Positions 56,945 to 64,000 of a DNA stretch of 64,000 nucleotides are shown here, piece after piece. The translations under genes and the position numbers were made by a program. Each line of letters opens with the position of its first letter. The first letter of the stretch is position 1. The notes beneath the pieces were generated by a model. It made no database searches, was not told the DNA's origin, and worked only from the letters and a program-made list of their open reading frames with translations. This DNA is from a beta proteobacterium AAP99 (GTDB lineage Bacteria; Pseudomonadota; Gammaproteobacteria; Burkholderiales; Burkholderiaceae_C). The stretch spans positions 62,001 through 126,000 of the forward strand of contig LJIA01000010.1 in NCBI GenBank assembly GCA_001295775.1. Direction: 5' to 3'.

Positions 56945-57634
56945 ATGGCAGACACGAGCATTCTGTTGGTTGAAGACGAACCGGGCATCGCGGAGTTAGT
57001 CCGCTTCACGCTGTCCACCTCGGGCTACACGGTACACATTGCGCCCAACGTGAAGGCTGCACAGAACACCCTGCAGCTGAACCTGCCCAGCGCGATGATC
57101 CTGGACTGGATGCTGCCCGATGAGTCCGGCGTGAAGTTCCTGCGCACGCTGCGCTCGGACAAGCGCACCAAGGGCCTGCCGGTCATCATGCTCACCGCGC
57201 GCGGCCAGGAGCATGACAAGGTGGCCGGGCTGGATGCCGGTGCAGACGACTACGTCACCAAGCCCTTCTCGCCCAGTGAACTGCTCGCCCGCTTGCGTGC
57301 CGTGCTGCGTCGCCGCCAGCCCGAGCATGCCGGCGAGGTGCTGACGGGCCTGGGCCTCACGCTGGACCCGGTCAAGCACCGAGTGACTGCCGAGGGCAAG
57401 GATGTCAATCTCGGCCCCACCGAGTTCCGCCTGCTGAACGCGCTGATGGCCTATCCCGGCCGTGTGTTCTCGCGTCAGCAACTCCTCGACATCGTCTGGG
57501 GCAATTCGGTTGTGGTCGAAGAGCGCACCGTCGACGTGCATGTCTTGCGCTTGCGCAAGGCGCTGGCTGAAGCCGGGCTTGAAGAGCCGGTGCGCACGGT
57601 CCGGGGTGTGGGGTACGCTTTCGCCGGTGAATGA
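56945..57634 (+). CDS. phoB: Phosphate regulon response regulator PhoB
   Basis: 229 residues. The receiver domain (about 5-120) has acidic residues in ILLVEDEPGIAELV, the phosphoacceptor in MILDWMLPDESG (about 54), the switch threonine in VIMLTARGQEHD and lysine in DDYVTKPFSPSEL. The OmpR-type winged helix (about 130-228) contains LGPTEFRLLNALMAYPGRVF and ERTVDVHVLRLRKALAEAGL. It binds Pho boxes such as those at 52211 and 52271. The start follows GGAGG at 56933-56937. Its stop lies 84 bases before phoR. Confidence 0.97.
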   Translation: MADTSILLVEDEPGIAELVRFTLSTSGYTVHIAPNVKAAQNTLQLNLPSAMILDWMLPDESGVKFLRTLRSDKRTKGLPVIMLTARGQEHDKVAGLDAGADDYVTKPFSPSELLARLRAVLRRRQPEHAGEVLTGLGLTLDPVKHRVTAEGKDVNLGPTEFRLLNALMAYPGRVFSRQQLLDIVWGNSVVVEERTVDVHVLRLRKALAEAGLEEPVRTVRGVGYAFAGE

Positions 57635-57718
57635 CACCGAGAGGGCAGGCGGAGCGAGCACTCGCCCGGACCTGCCGCCCACCCAGGGGGAAGCACGCCC
57701 CCATTGCGCTCTCATTGG

Positions 57719-59059
57719 ATGCTCCCCATCACTTTCCGCCGCTTCATGCGGCCCGTGCTGTTCAAGCTGGCGCTGATCGCCATCGTCGCGTTCGTCGCGG
57801 GTGAAGCATGGGGTGCGCGGCTGGGCTGGATGACCGCCAGCGCACTGCTGCTGCTCTATGTCATCGGTTTCGTGGTGGCGATCTACCGCACGATCCGCTG
57901 GCTTGAGGCCTCGCAGCGACGCGATGCCGTAGACGCACCCGTGGGCGAGTGGAACAGCATCGCAGCCGTGCTCTACAAGGCCCGCAAGACCGAAGCGGCC
58001 TACCGCGCCGAGCTCGACCGCTCCGTGACGCAACTGCGCGAGGTGCTCGAGCGCATGCCCGATGGCGTGGTGATCGTGGACGCCGCGATGCTGATCCAGT
58101 GGCTCAACCCCATGGCGGAGCAGCATCTGGGCCTCACGGCGCGCAAGGACGTCGGCCTGCGCCTGACGAATCTGGTGCGTGAGCCTGCCTTCATCGACGC
58201 GCTCACGTCCAGCGGCGACAGCGTGGCTTCGGTGCCGGTGAGGCTCAAGAGCAGTCGGGTGGTCGTGCTGCAGACCATTCCGTTTTCCCCCACGCAGACC
58301 CTGATCGTGACGCGCGACGTGAGCGAGGCCGACCGGCTCGACACCATGCGACGCGATTTCATTGCCAATGTCTCGCATGAGCTGCGTACCCCGCTGACGG
58401 TGCTCTCCGGCTTTCTGGAATTGGCCACACCCACGATCCCGCTGAGTACCCAGCATCTGGAGCTCATGCGTACCGAAGCCATGCGCATGCAGCGCCTGAT
58501 CGACGACCTGCTCGTGCTCTCGCGGCTGGAAAGCACTGCGGCGCCCTCGCAGGAAGACCACGTGGCCCTGGCGCCGCTGGTGCAGCGCGCCGTGGATCTG
58601 GCCCGTGCGCTGTCTGCTGGGCGCCACGAGATCCGGATCGAGCCGATGCCGGCCGATCTGCGCGGTGCAGAGCGCGAGATCGAAAGCGCGCTGACCAATC
58701 TCGTGACCAATGCCGTGCGCTACACGCCGGCGGGTGGGCGGATCGTCGTTCGCGCTGCGTTCGATACCGAAGGCATCGCGCTGGTGGTCACGGACAACGG
58801 CGTGGGCGTGGCGGCAGAGCACATTCCGCGGCTGACCGAGCGCTTCTACCGCGTGGACAAGAGCCGCTCGCGCGACACGGGCGGCACCGGGCTAGGCCTG
58901 GCGATCGTCAAGCATGTCATGCTGCGTCATCAGGGCCGGCTCGACGTCGCTTCAACCCTGGGCGAGGGCAGCAGCTTCAGCCTGTGGTTTCCGCGCCAGC
59001 GTGTGGTGCTGCGCGAGCCACAGGCCGAGCCGGAGCCCGAACCGCTCGTCGTCTCCTGA
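57719..59059 (+). CDS. phoR: Phosphate regulon sensor histidine kinase PhoR
   Basis: 446 residues from ATG 57719. Two membrane segments (LFKLALIAIVAFVAGEAW and ALLLLYVIGFVVAIYRTI, about 13-60) have almost no periplasmic loop between them, as in PhoR. A linker and a PAS domain (LREVLERMPDGVVIVDAAML, about 107-126) follow. HisKA has the phosphorylated histidine in FIANVSHELRTPLTVLSGFL (about 221), and HATPase_c has NLVTNAVRYTP, VTDNGVGVAAEHIP and GGTGLGLAIVKHV. It phosphorylates PhoB under phosphate limitation. In many relatives ppk/ppx come next; here they do not. Confidence 0.95.
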   Translation: MLPITFRRFMRPVLFKLALIAIVAFVAGEAWGARLGWMTASALLLLYVIGFVVAIYRTIRWLEASQRRDAVDAPVGEWNSIAAVLYKARKTEAAYRAELDRSVTQLREVLERMPDGVVIVDAAMLIQWLNPMAEQHLGLTARKDVGLRLTNLVREPAFIDALTSSGDSVASVPVRLKSSRVVVLQTIPFSPTQTLIVTRDVSEADRLDTMRRDFIANVSHELRTPLTVLSGFLELATPTIPLSTQHLELMRTEAMRMQRLIDDLLVLSRLESTAAPSQEDHVALAPLVQRAVDLARALSAGRHEIRIEPMPADLRGAEREIESALTNLVTNAVRYTPAGGRIVVRAAFDTEGIALVVTDNGVGVAAEHIPRLTERFYRVDKSRSRDTGGTGLGLAIVKHVMLRHQGRLDVASTLGEGSSFSLWFPRQRVVLREPQAEPEPEPLVVS

Positions 59060-59183
59060 CGACGCTTTGCCCTTTGGTTACAGTCTCTGTACGCACCGGC
59101 TGAGGCTCGCGCCTAAGCTTGGGTGTCAGATGTACAACTAAAGCAACTCATCAGCGGTTGCGCAGGGAATTGGAGCCACCGGC

Positions 59184-60002
59184 ATGACCATCCATGTCCG
59201 TTCTGCGCTGCCCGCGGCCGGGGAGGCCAAGGGCGCGCTGCTCATTACCGGGGCGGAGGGCAGTCTCGTCTCCGCGTACCTCGCTGCCATGTCCGGCGCC
59301 AATGCCGTGATCTTCAATGACGCCGGCGTCGGGCTGGAGAAGGCCGGGATTGCCGGCGTGCAGCAGCTCGACAGCATCGGCATGGCCGCCGCGGCGGTCA
59401 GCCACCTGACGGCGCGCATCGGCGACGGCAAGGACGCCGCCTCGCGCGGCGTGATCTCCCATGTGAATGCCACTGCGGCCGGTCTCGGCGTGAAGGTGGG
59501 CATGAAGTGCAAGCAGGCTGCAAAGATCCTGTCGCGTCAGGCGCAAGGCCCCAAGGATCTGCCGCCGCCGTATGCCTCATGGCGCACCCAGCTCACCACC
59601 TCGGCGCCCGAGATCGTGACGGTGGATTCGCTGACCCGTCTTCAGGCCGAGGATGCTGGGCGCATCGTGGTCACGGGTGTGCACGGCGGCCTGCATTCGG
59701 GCCGGCCGGAGTCTGCGTTGCCCGTCAAGGCGCTGCTGGCCGTGTTCAACGACGCCGGCGGCGGCATTGACGGCGCCGGCTACTCGCGTCTGCCTGTGCT
59801 GGGCGACCGCGGCATTGCCGCCATCACGGTCTATCACGACTCCGCCCGCATCGGTGAAGGCGCCTCCACCTGGAAGAGCGGCATCATCTCCAAGGCCAAC
59901 CGCGTGGCGGCGAGCTGGGGCGCACGCGAAGGCGCGTGGCTGGCCGAGTGGGTGCGCGGCCCGGGCACGGACTACATGCGCCGGGCGCTCGGGCTGAACT
60001 GA
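59184..60002 (+). CDS. Protein of unknown function with internal duplication
   Basis: 272 residues, no signal peptide or membrane segment. Residues 19-107 and 160-251 are two copies of one domain at a constant offset of 144: NDAG (45-48 and 189-192), AG (54-55 and 198-199), a histidine (74 and 218), ARIG (77-80 and 221-224), a GVIS or GIIS motif (89-92 and 233-236) and N (95 and 239). A linker of about 50 residues containing PKDLPPPYASWR separates them. Each copy looks like an alpha/beta glycine-rich domain with conserved Asp, His and Arg suitable for catalysis or metal binding, but I do not recognise the family. The gene stands alone after phoR and is followed by a palindromic repeat. Confidence 0.75.
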   Translation: MTIHVRSALPAAGEAKGALLITGAEGSLVSAYLAAMSGANAVIFNDAGVGLEKAGIAGVQQLDSIGMAAAAVSHLTARIGDGKDAASRGVISHVNATAAGLGVKVGMKCKQAAKILSRQAQGPKDLPPPYASWRTQLTTSAPEIVTVDSLTRLQAEDAGRIVVTGVHGGLHSGRPESALPVKALLAVFNDAGGGIDGAGYSRLPVLGDRGIAAITVYHDSARIGEGASTWKSGIISKANRVAASWGAREGAWLAEWVRGPGTDYMRRALGLN

Positions 60003-60059
60003 AGGCCCGCCAGCTCATCCCCGCTGCGGCGCGAGCGGCTTGGTGCGAGGGTTCTCCGA

Positions 60060-60205
60060 GGCCTTTCCGCTGGTCTGGTGCGCCTTTCCAGCCTGTTTGC
60101 CGTGAAAAGCCGCATGAATGCTTGATTCAGTAAATGGGATCGAGCATTGGTGCGGTTCTTCAGGCCAAACAGCCTCAAAACCCTTGCCGGACAAGCGGAA
60201 AGCCC
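60060..60205. repeat. Large palindromic repeat, complete copy
   Basis: About 146 bases. The left arm is GGCCTTTCCGCTGGTCTGG, TGCGCCTTTCCAGCCTGTTT, GCCGTGAAAAGCCGCATGAA and TGCTTGATTC. The right arm is GATCGAGCATTGGTGCGGTT, CTTCAGGCCAAACAGCCTCA and TTGCCGGACAAGCGGAAAGC. The central AGTAAATGG is unpaired. It lies between the duplicated protein and the convergent RlmL-like gene. Confidence 0.75.
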
Positions 60206-60235
60206 TGATGGGCTCGGCCGCGATCGCCTGCGCGG

Positions 60236-61372
60236 CTAGCGCAGATCGAAGCGGTAGAGCCGGCACTCCAGGGGGCCGTTGAACAGCACTACACGCCGCT
60301 CGGGCTTCAGGCGCATCTTGCTCTGCAGCTGCATGTCCGTGGTCAGCACGTACAGCGTCCAGCCCTTGAAGCGGCGCTTCATGGTGGCGGCGAAGGCATC
60401 GAAGAACTCGGTGGCGTCGCGCGTGTACGAGAAGCCGATCCGCTCCTCGTAGGGCGGGTTCATGAGCACGATGCCGGGCTGCTCGCAGGGCGGCTCCACG
60501 TCGCGCGCGTCCTTCACATCGAAGCGGATGGCGTCCTCCGCGAGGCCGGCGTTCCAGGCGTTGGTGCGCGCTGTGGCCACCAGATCGCCATCGATGTCCG
60601 AGCCGGCGAACACCGTCGAGATGGCTTCTCGCTTCTCGACCGCCGGGCGGCTGGGATCGCGGTGCAGAAACTTCTCGAAGGCAAAGCCGTGCAGCGCACC
60701 GGGCGGCACGCCGGCGGCCATCTGCGCGGCCTCGATCAGGAAGGTGCCGGAGCCGCACATCGGGTCGAACAGCGGCGTGCCCGGCGTCCAGCCCGCCAGC
60801 TTCAAAATGCCGGCGGCGAGGTTTTCGCGCAGGGGCGCCTCGCCGGCTTCGCGCCAGCCGCGCTTGAACAGCGCCTCGCCGCTCATGTCCAGATAGAGCG
60901 TGCAGTCGCGATCGGTCAGCACGCACTGGATACGGATGTCCGGGCGCTGCGTGTTCACGCTCGGGCGCGCGTCCATCACCTCGCGGAAGCGGTCGCAGAC
61001 GGCGTCCTTGATGCGCAGGGAGACGAAGTCCAGGCTGCGCACCGTGGCGTTAAGGCCGGTGGTCGCCACGCGGATCGTGTTGTTCACGGAGAACCACGTG
61101 TCCCAGGGCAGGGCGAGCGCGAGTTCATAGACCTGCTGCTCGGTGCGCGCCGGGCCGCTCGCCGCCTGCCAGAGCACGCGGCTGGCGCTGCGGCTTTCCA
61201 GATTGATGCGCTTGGCGGTGCTCCAGTCCGCTGCAAACAGCACGCCGCCCGGGATCTCCTTCAGATCGCTCGCGCTGCAGTCCGCGCACTCCTGCGCCAC
61301 GATGGGTTCGAGTCCGCGGGGGCAGGGCGCAAAGAAGCGCTCGATCAGCGGTGAATGGTGTGTCTCACTCAC
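60236..61372 (-). CDS. rlmL: THUMP-domain RNA methyltransferase, RlmL (N-terminal type)
   Basis: 378 residues, equal to the N-terminal half of E. coli RlmL, which methylates G2445 of 23S rRNA; the RlmK half is absent. THUMP domain at about 50-160 (YELALALPWDTWFSVNN, LYLDMSGEALFKRGWREAGE). The Rossmann methyltransferase follows, with SAM motif FDPMCGSGTFLIEAA (about 199-213), DIDGDLVATARTNAWNAGL and the catalytic motif LMNPPYEERIG (about 303-313). The isomerase gene upstream ends 6 bases before its start, so they are probably cotranscribed. Confidence 0.9.
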   Translation of the reverse strand: MSETHHSPLIERFFAPCPRGLEPIVAQECADCSASDLKEIPGGVLFAADWSTAKRINLESRSASRVLWQAASGPARTEQQVYELALALPWDTWFSVNNTIRVATTGLNATVRSLDFVSLRIKDAVCDRFREVMDARPSVNTQRPDIRIQCVLTDRDCTLYLDMSGEALFKRGWREAGEAPLRENLAAGILKLAGWTPGTPLFDPMCGSGTFLIEAAQMAAGVPPGALHGFAFEKFLHRDPSRPAVEKREAISTVFAGSDIDGDLVATARTNAWNAGLAEDAIRFDVKDARDVEPPCEQPGIVLMNPPYEERIGFSYTRDATEFFDAFAATMKRRFKGWTLYVLTTDMQLQSKMRLKPERRVVLFNGPLECRLYRFDLR

Positions 61373-61378
61373 CCTGCG

Positions 61379-61990
61379 TCAGCTCCTGCGCCGTTCTAGC
61401 GCACGTTCCAGGAAGTCCAGCCGATCCTGGCCCCAGAAGCGCTCGCCATCGAGCACGTAGGTGGGGGCGCCAAAGACCTCGGCCGCAATCGCCTGCTGGC
61501 TGTTGGCCTCGAACCGCGCCTGCGTCTCGGCTTGCGCCGCCGCTGCGGCGAGCGCGGCGGCATCCAGCTCCGCCTCGCCCGCAAGTTGTGCCAGCACGTC
61601 GGGGCTGGCGATGTCCAGCTCGCGCTCCCAGACGGCGGTGAGCACTGCGCCAGTGAGTTTCAGCGCCGCGTCCTGCCCCTGCTGACCGGCCGCAATGATC
61701 ATCAGCGAAGCCGGATTGCCCGCCACCGGAAAGAACTTCGGCTGCACGTGCATGGGCAGGCCGAGGAAGTCGCGCCAACGCTTGAGCTCATCCATGCGGT
61801 AGCTGATCCGCGCCGGCGCGCGCTTGGGCAGCGGCAGACCACCGGTGGCCGGGAACACCACGGCGCCATCCATGGGCAGCACGTTCACCGTCGCGCCGAA
61901 GCGCCTGGCCAGAGCCGTGAAGCGCGCATGGCCCATGTAGGCATAGGGCGACTGCGCAAAGAGGTAGTAGTCGATCACGGGTGCGCTCAT
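61379..61990 (-). CDS. 2-hydroxychromene-2-carboxylate isomerase-like DsbA-fold protein
   Basis: 203 residues. The thioredoxin-like fold of the HCCA isomerase/kappa GST group is visible: IDYYLFAQSPYAYMGHARFT (serine in SPY at about residue 14, the family's glutathione-activating position), YRMDELKRWRDFLGLPM (about 65), and FGAPTYVLDGERFWGQDRLD (about 171-190), with the cis-proline GAPTYV motif. It lacks the DsbA CXXC pair. Relatives isomerise naphthalene-pathway chromenes with glutathione, but no such pathway is here, so the substrate is unknown. It starts 10 bases after the hemJ-type gene stop. Confidence 0.88.
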   Translation of the reverse strand: MSAPVIDYYLFAQSPYAYMGHARFTALARRFGATVNVLPMDGAVVFPATGGLPLPKRAPARISYRMDELKRWRDFLGLPMHVQPKFFPVAGNPASLMIIAAGQQGQDAALKLTGAVLTAVWERELDIASPDVLAQLAGEAELDAAALAAAAAQAETQARFEANSQQAIAAEVFGAPTYVLDGERFWGQDRLDFLERALERRRS

Positions 61991-61999
61991 GGCGGTTCC

Positions 62000-62428
62000 T
62001 CAGAAGGGTTTGACGACGACGAGCACCACCGCCGCAATCAGCATCAGCACGGCGATCTCATTGAAGAAGCGGTACCAGGTGTGGCTGCGCGCGTTCTGGC
62101 CCGCGCGGAACTTCTTCAGGATCGTCCAGCAGGCGTGGTGGTAGCCGATGATCAGCAGGATCACCGCCCACTTGGCGTGCATCCAGCCCTGGCCGAAGCC
62201 CACGCGGTAGCCGGCCCAAAGAATCAGGCCCAGCACCACGGCAATCACTGCCAGCCCGGTCATGAAGCGGAACAGCTTGCCCGCCATGGTGATCAGGCGC
62301 TCCTGCACCGCGGGGTGCGGGTCCATGGCCAGATTGATGAAGATGCGCGGCAAATAAAACAGGCCGGCGAACCAGCTGGCGATGAAGACGATGTGAAAGG
62401 CCTTGATCCAGAGGTAGGCGGAGTCCAT
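62000..62428 (-). CDS. hemJ: Protoporphyrinogen IX oxidase HemJ
   Basis: 142 residues from ATG 62428 (MDSAYLWIKAFHIVFIASWF), the usual HemJ length; the frame continues upstream without similarity. Four membrane segments. Hallmarks are the conserved histidine in KAFHIVFIASWFAGLFYLPR (about residue 12), WMHAKWAVILLIIGYHHACW (about 80-99), LKKFRAGQNARSHTWYRFFN and the end VVVKPF. It oxidises protoporphyrinogen IX in heme synthesis in bacteria lacking HemG/HemY. It lies downstream of the HiPIP terminator and upstream of the isomerase. Confidence 0.9.
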   Translation of the reverse strand: MDSAYLWIKAFHIVFIASWFAGLFYLPRIFINLAMDPHPAVQERLITMAGKLFRFMTGLAVIAVVLGLILWAGYRVGFGQGWMHAKWAVILLIIGYHHACWTILKKFRAGQNARSHTWYRFFNEIAVLMLIAAVVLVVVKPF

Positions 62429-62490
62429 GGGGTGCAGGCAGTCGGGCAAAGGCGACATGGTAGCCGCGCACCTGAACGCGGCCCAAAAGC

Positions 62491-62519
62491 ACAACGCCCC
62501 GCGGGCTGCGGGGCGTTGT
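62491..62519 (-). terminator. HiPIP gene terminator
   Basis: ACAACGCCCCGC (62491-62502) and GCGGGGCGTTGT (62508-62519) form a perfect 12-base stem with a five-base loop. On the minus strand GCTTTT follows. It lies just after the HiPIP stop codon (62538). Confidence 0.82.
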
Positions 62520-62537
62520 CAGGCGAGGCAGTGCCGG

Positions 62538-62855
62538 TCAGCCAGCCTTCTTCACCCAGGCGCTGCACCAGCCGTTGGCGTTCACCACATTGGCCGGGAA
62601 GATCGAGCAGTCGCCCCAGCCGTCCTTGCCGGCCTTGTACAGCTGGCAGTTGGCGCAATTCTGCGAGGCGGCGTGCTTGGGGTACTTCTTGGCGTCCACC
62701 TTCTTGGTGTCGTGCACATAGCCGAGCGCCGCGGCCTGGGCGTTCTTTTCGTCAAGGCGCGGCTTGCCGGCGGCTTGCGCGAGTACGGCTTGCGCGGCCG
62801 GCAGGGTGGCTGCAGCGGCCACGGTCTTGATGAGGAAGGAGCGACGGTTTGTCAT
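62538..62855 (-). CDS. hip: High-potential iron-sulfur protein (HiPIP), Tat-exported
   Basis: 105 residues from ATG 62855. A twin-arginine signal (MTNRRSFLIKTVAAAATLPA, cleaved near VLAQA) sends the folded protein to the periplasm. The mature part has the four cluster cysteines in HiPIP order: NCANCQLY (C-X2-C, about 67-70), WGDCSIF (about 82) and NGWCSAW (about 96). Length and the C-X2-C-X(n)-C-X(n)-C layout match. It is a small soluble electron carrier, often between cytochrome bc1 and oxidases or photosynthetic centres. Its partner here is unknown, and no photosynthesis genes are seen. Confidence 0.94.
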   Translation of the reverse strand: MTNRRSFLIKTVAAAATLPAAQAVLAQAAGKPRLDEKNAQAAALGYVHDTKKVDAKKYPKHAASQNCANCQLYKAGKDGWGDCSIFPANVVNANGWCSAWVKKAG

Positions 62856-63038
62856 GAGGATGTCTCCAGCGTGAACAGGAAACGCGAAAGTGCCAGAGTG
62901 CTGCCCGTATACCCACTGGGGTTTATCCGGCGAAGCGGGCAAATGCCGGTGATCTCCCCAGCGGTCGACTGTCGCAGGCGGGCCTGACCGTCCGGCTTTG
63001 CAGCTCTCATCGAGAATTGTTCTCAATGAGGGGGCGCG

Positions 63039-64000
63039 TCAGCTGCGGATCTCGCCCTGCCCGAGCACCAGCCACTTCTGGCTCGTCAGGCCCTCGAGCC
63101 CCACCGGCCCGCGCGCATGCAGCTTGTTGGTGGAGATGCCGATCTCCGCACCCAGGCCGAACTCGAAGCCGTCGGCGAAGCGCGTGCTGGCATTGATCAT
63201 CACGCTCGCGGAATCGACCTCGCGCACGAAGCGCATGGCGTGGGCGTGATCGTTGGTAATGATGGCGTCCGTGTGGTGGCTGCCGTAGGTCTCGATGTGG
63301 TCGATCGCGGCGTCCAGGCTGTCCACAATGCGGATGGAGAGGATGGGCGCCAGGTATTCGGTGCGCCAGTCGTCTTCGGTCGCGTCCTTCACGGCGTGGA
63401 TGCCGGCCGCGGCCAGCACACTGCGTGTGGCTGCACAAACCCGCAGTTCGACGCCCTTGGCCAGATACACGCCGGCCAGGCGGGGCAGCACGCGCGGCGC
63501 AATCTCCGCGTGCACCAGCAGCGTTTCCATGGCATTGCAGGGGCTGTAGCGCTGGGTCTTGGCGTTGTCGCAGACGGTCACGGCCATGTCCACGTCCGCG
63601 CTGGCATCGATGAAGGTGTGGCAGATGCCATCCAAGTGCTTGATGACGGGCACGGCGGCTTCGGCGCTGATGCGCTCGATCAGGCTCTTGCCGCCGCGCG
63701 GGATGATCACGTCCACATGCTCGGTGGCGCGGATCAGCGCGCCCACGGCGGCGCGGTCGGTGGTCTCAATCATCTGCACTGCATGGGCCGGCAGCCCGGC
63801 GGCTGCCAGACCCTGTTGCACGCATTGCGCCAGCAGCAGGTTGCTGTGGAACGCTTCGCTGCCGCCGCGCAGCACCGTGGCGTTGCCGCTCTTCAGGCAC
63901 AGAGCCGCAGCATCGATGGTCACGTTCGGCCGGCTCTCGTAGATGATGCCGATCACGCCCAGGGGCACGCGCATCTTGCCGACCTGAATGCCGGAGGGGC
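63039..64000 (-). CDS. proA: Gamma-glutamyl phosphate reductase (partial)
   Basis: The C-terminal 320 or so residues of ProA; the start lies beyond the right edge of the window. It reduces gamma-glutamyl phosphate to glutamate semialdehyde in proline synthesis. Seen: [20 protein letters not shown] near the window edge, [19 protein letters not shown], the catalytic cysteine in [33 protein letters not shown] and the C-terminal [16 protein letters not shown]. It is on the minus strand and may be transcribed toward the HiPIP gene. Confidence 0.97.
   Translation of the reverse strand, partial: PSGIQVGKMRVPLGVIGIIYESRPNVTIDAAALCLKSGNATVLRGGSEAFHSNLLLAQCVQQGLAAAGLPAHAVQMIETTDRAAVGALIRATEHVDVIIPRGGKSLIERISAEAAVPVIKHLDGICHTFIDASADVDMAVTVCDNAKTQRYSPCNAMETLLVHAEIAPRVLPRLAGVYLAKGVELRVCAATRSVLAAAGIHAVKDATEDDWRTEYLAPILSIRIVDSLDAAIDHIETYGSHHTDAIITNDHAHAMRFVREVDSASVMINASTRFADGFEFGLGAEIGISTNKLHARGPVGLEGLTSQKWLVLGQGEIRS

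Noticed and set aside
60015-60926. Minus-strand 303-codon frame inside rlmL
   Set aside because: Out-of-frame shadow of rlmL that continues through the palindromic repeat.

Overview
The window is GC-rich, tightly packed bacterial chromosome with 56 protein genes that I can support and one tRNA. Gene content and order point to a betaproteobacterium of the order Burkholderiales. The evidence is: carA-carB-greA-DUF4149-yhbY-rlmE-ftsH-folP-glmM followed by pstSCAB-phoU-phoB-phoR; dnaG-rpoD followed by a CAT-anticodon tRNA; a Tat-exported HiPIP; HemJ instead of HemG/HemY; an orphan Bug/TctC binding protein; and GC-rich intergenic hairpins such as the one between carA and carB. I cannot name genus or species from sequence alone. 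No phage, insertion sequence, CRISPR array, toxin system or transposase was seen.

Region by region. 1-3.9 kb: ybaK-like deacylase, plsY, an amidase and convergent tsaD. 3.9-16.2 kb: a nitrate assimilation block with a small SirB/CbiX chelatase on the minus strand, the ANTAR regulator nasT, an RNA leader with a hexaloop hairpin and an intrinsic terminator, then nrtA-nrtB-nrtD-nirB-nirD-nasA-ybiB-cobA. 16.2-21 kb: a secreted YCII-like protein, a BaiN-type flavoprotein, and a minus-strand pair of a PagP-like outer-membrane barrel and a multi-spanning patatin phospholipase. 21-26 kb: dnaG, rpoD and the tRNA. 26-32.2 kb: an HDOD protein, a large MASE1/CHASE/PAS hybrid histidine kinase, a MAPEG protein and a CaiB-type CoA transferase. 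32.2-35.1 kb: a loose, repeat-rich region holding only a tiny secreted protein and one Bug-type binding protein. 35.1-39.8 kb: cydBA of the cyanide-insensitive type, a soluble patatin and transaldolase. 40-51.4 kb: carAB to glmM. 51.4-59.1 kb: a fasciclin lipoprotein divergent from pstSCAB-phoU-phoBR, with Pho boxes on both sides. 59.1-64 kb: an internally duplicated protein of unknown function, an RlmL-like methyltransferase, a DsbA-fold isomerase, hemJ, a HiPIP, and proA, which is cut by the window edge.

How the genes work together. The nitrate block is nearly self-contained. NrtABD imports nitrate, NasA reduces it to nitrite, and NirBD reduces nitrite to ammonium with siroheme. CobA and the SirB-like chelatase supply two of the three siroheme steps. 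NasT is expected to let RNA polymerase read through the leader terminator ahead of nrtA. The pst-pho block senses and imports phosphate, and its PhoB boxes appear to drive the fasciclin gene as well.

The observations I consider least explained by routine annotation are: (i) a family of about 150-bp imperfect palindromic repeats with full or partial copies near 11.5, 32.9, 34.2, 34.9 and 60.1 kb; (ii) a second element with conserved ends sitting in convergent gene gaps; (iii) a strong minus-strand terminator ahead of transaldolase, with a 37-codon ORF ending just before it; (iv) a three-repeat Pho box pointing at the fasciclin gene; and (v) the 272-residue protein made of two copies of one unrecognised domain.
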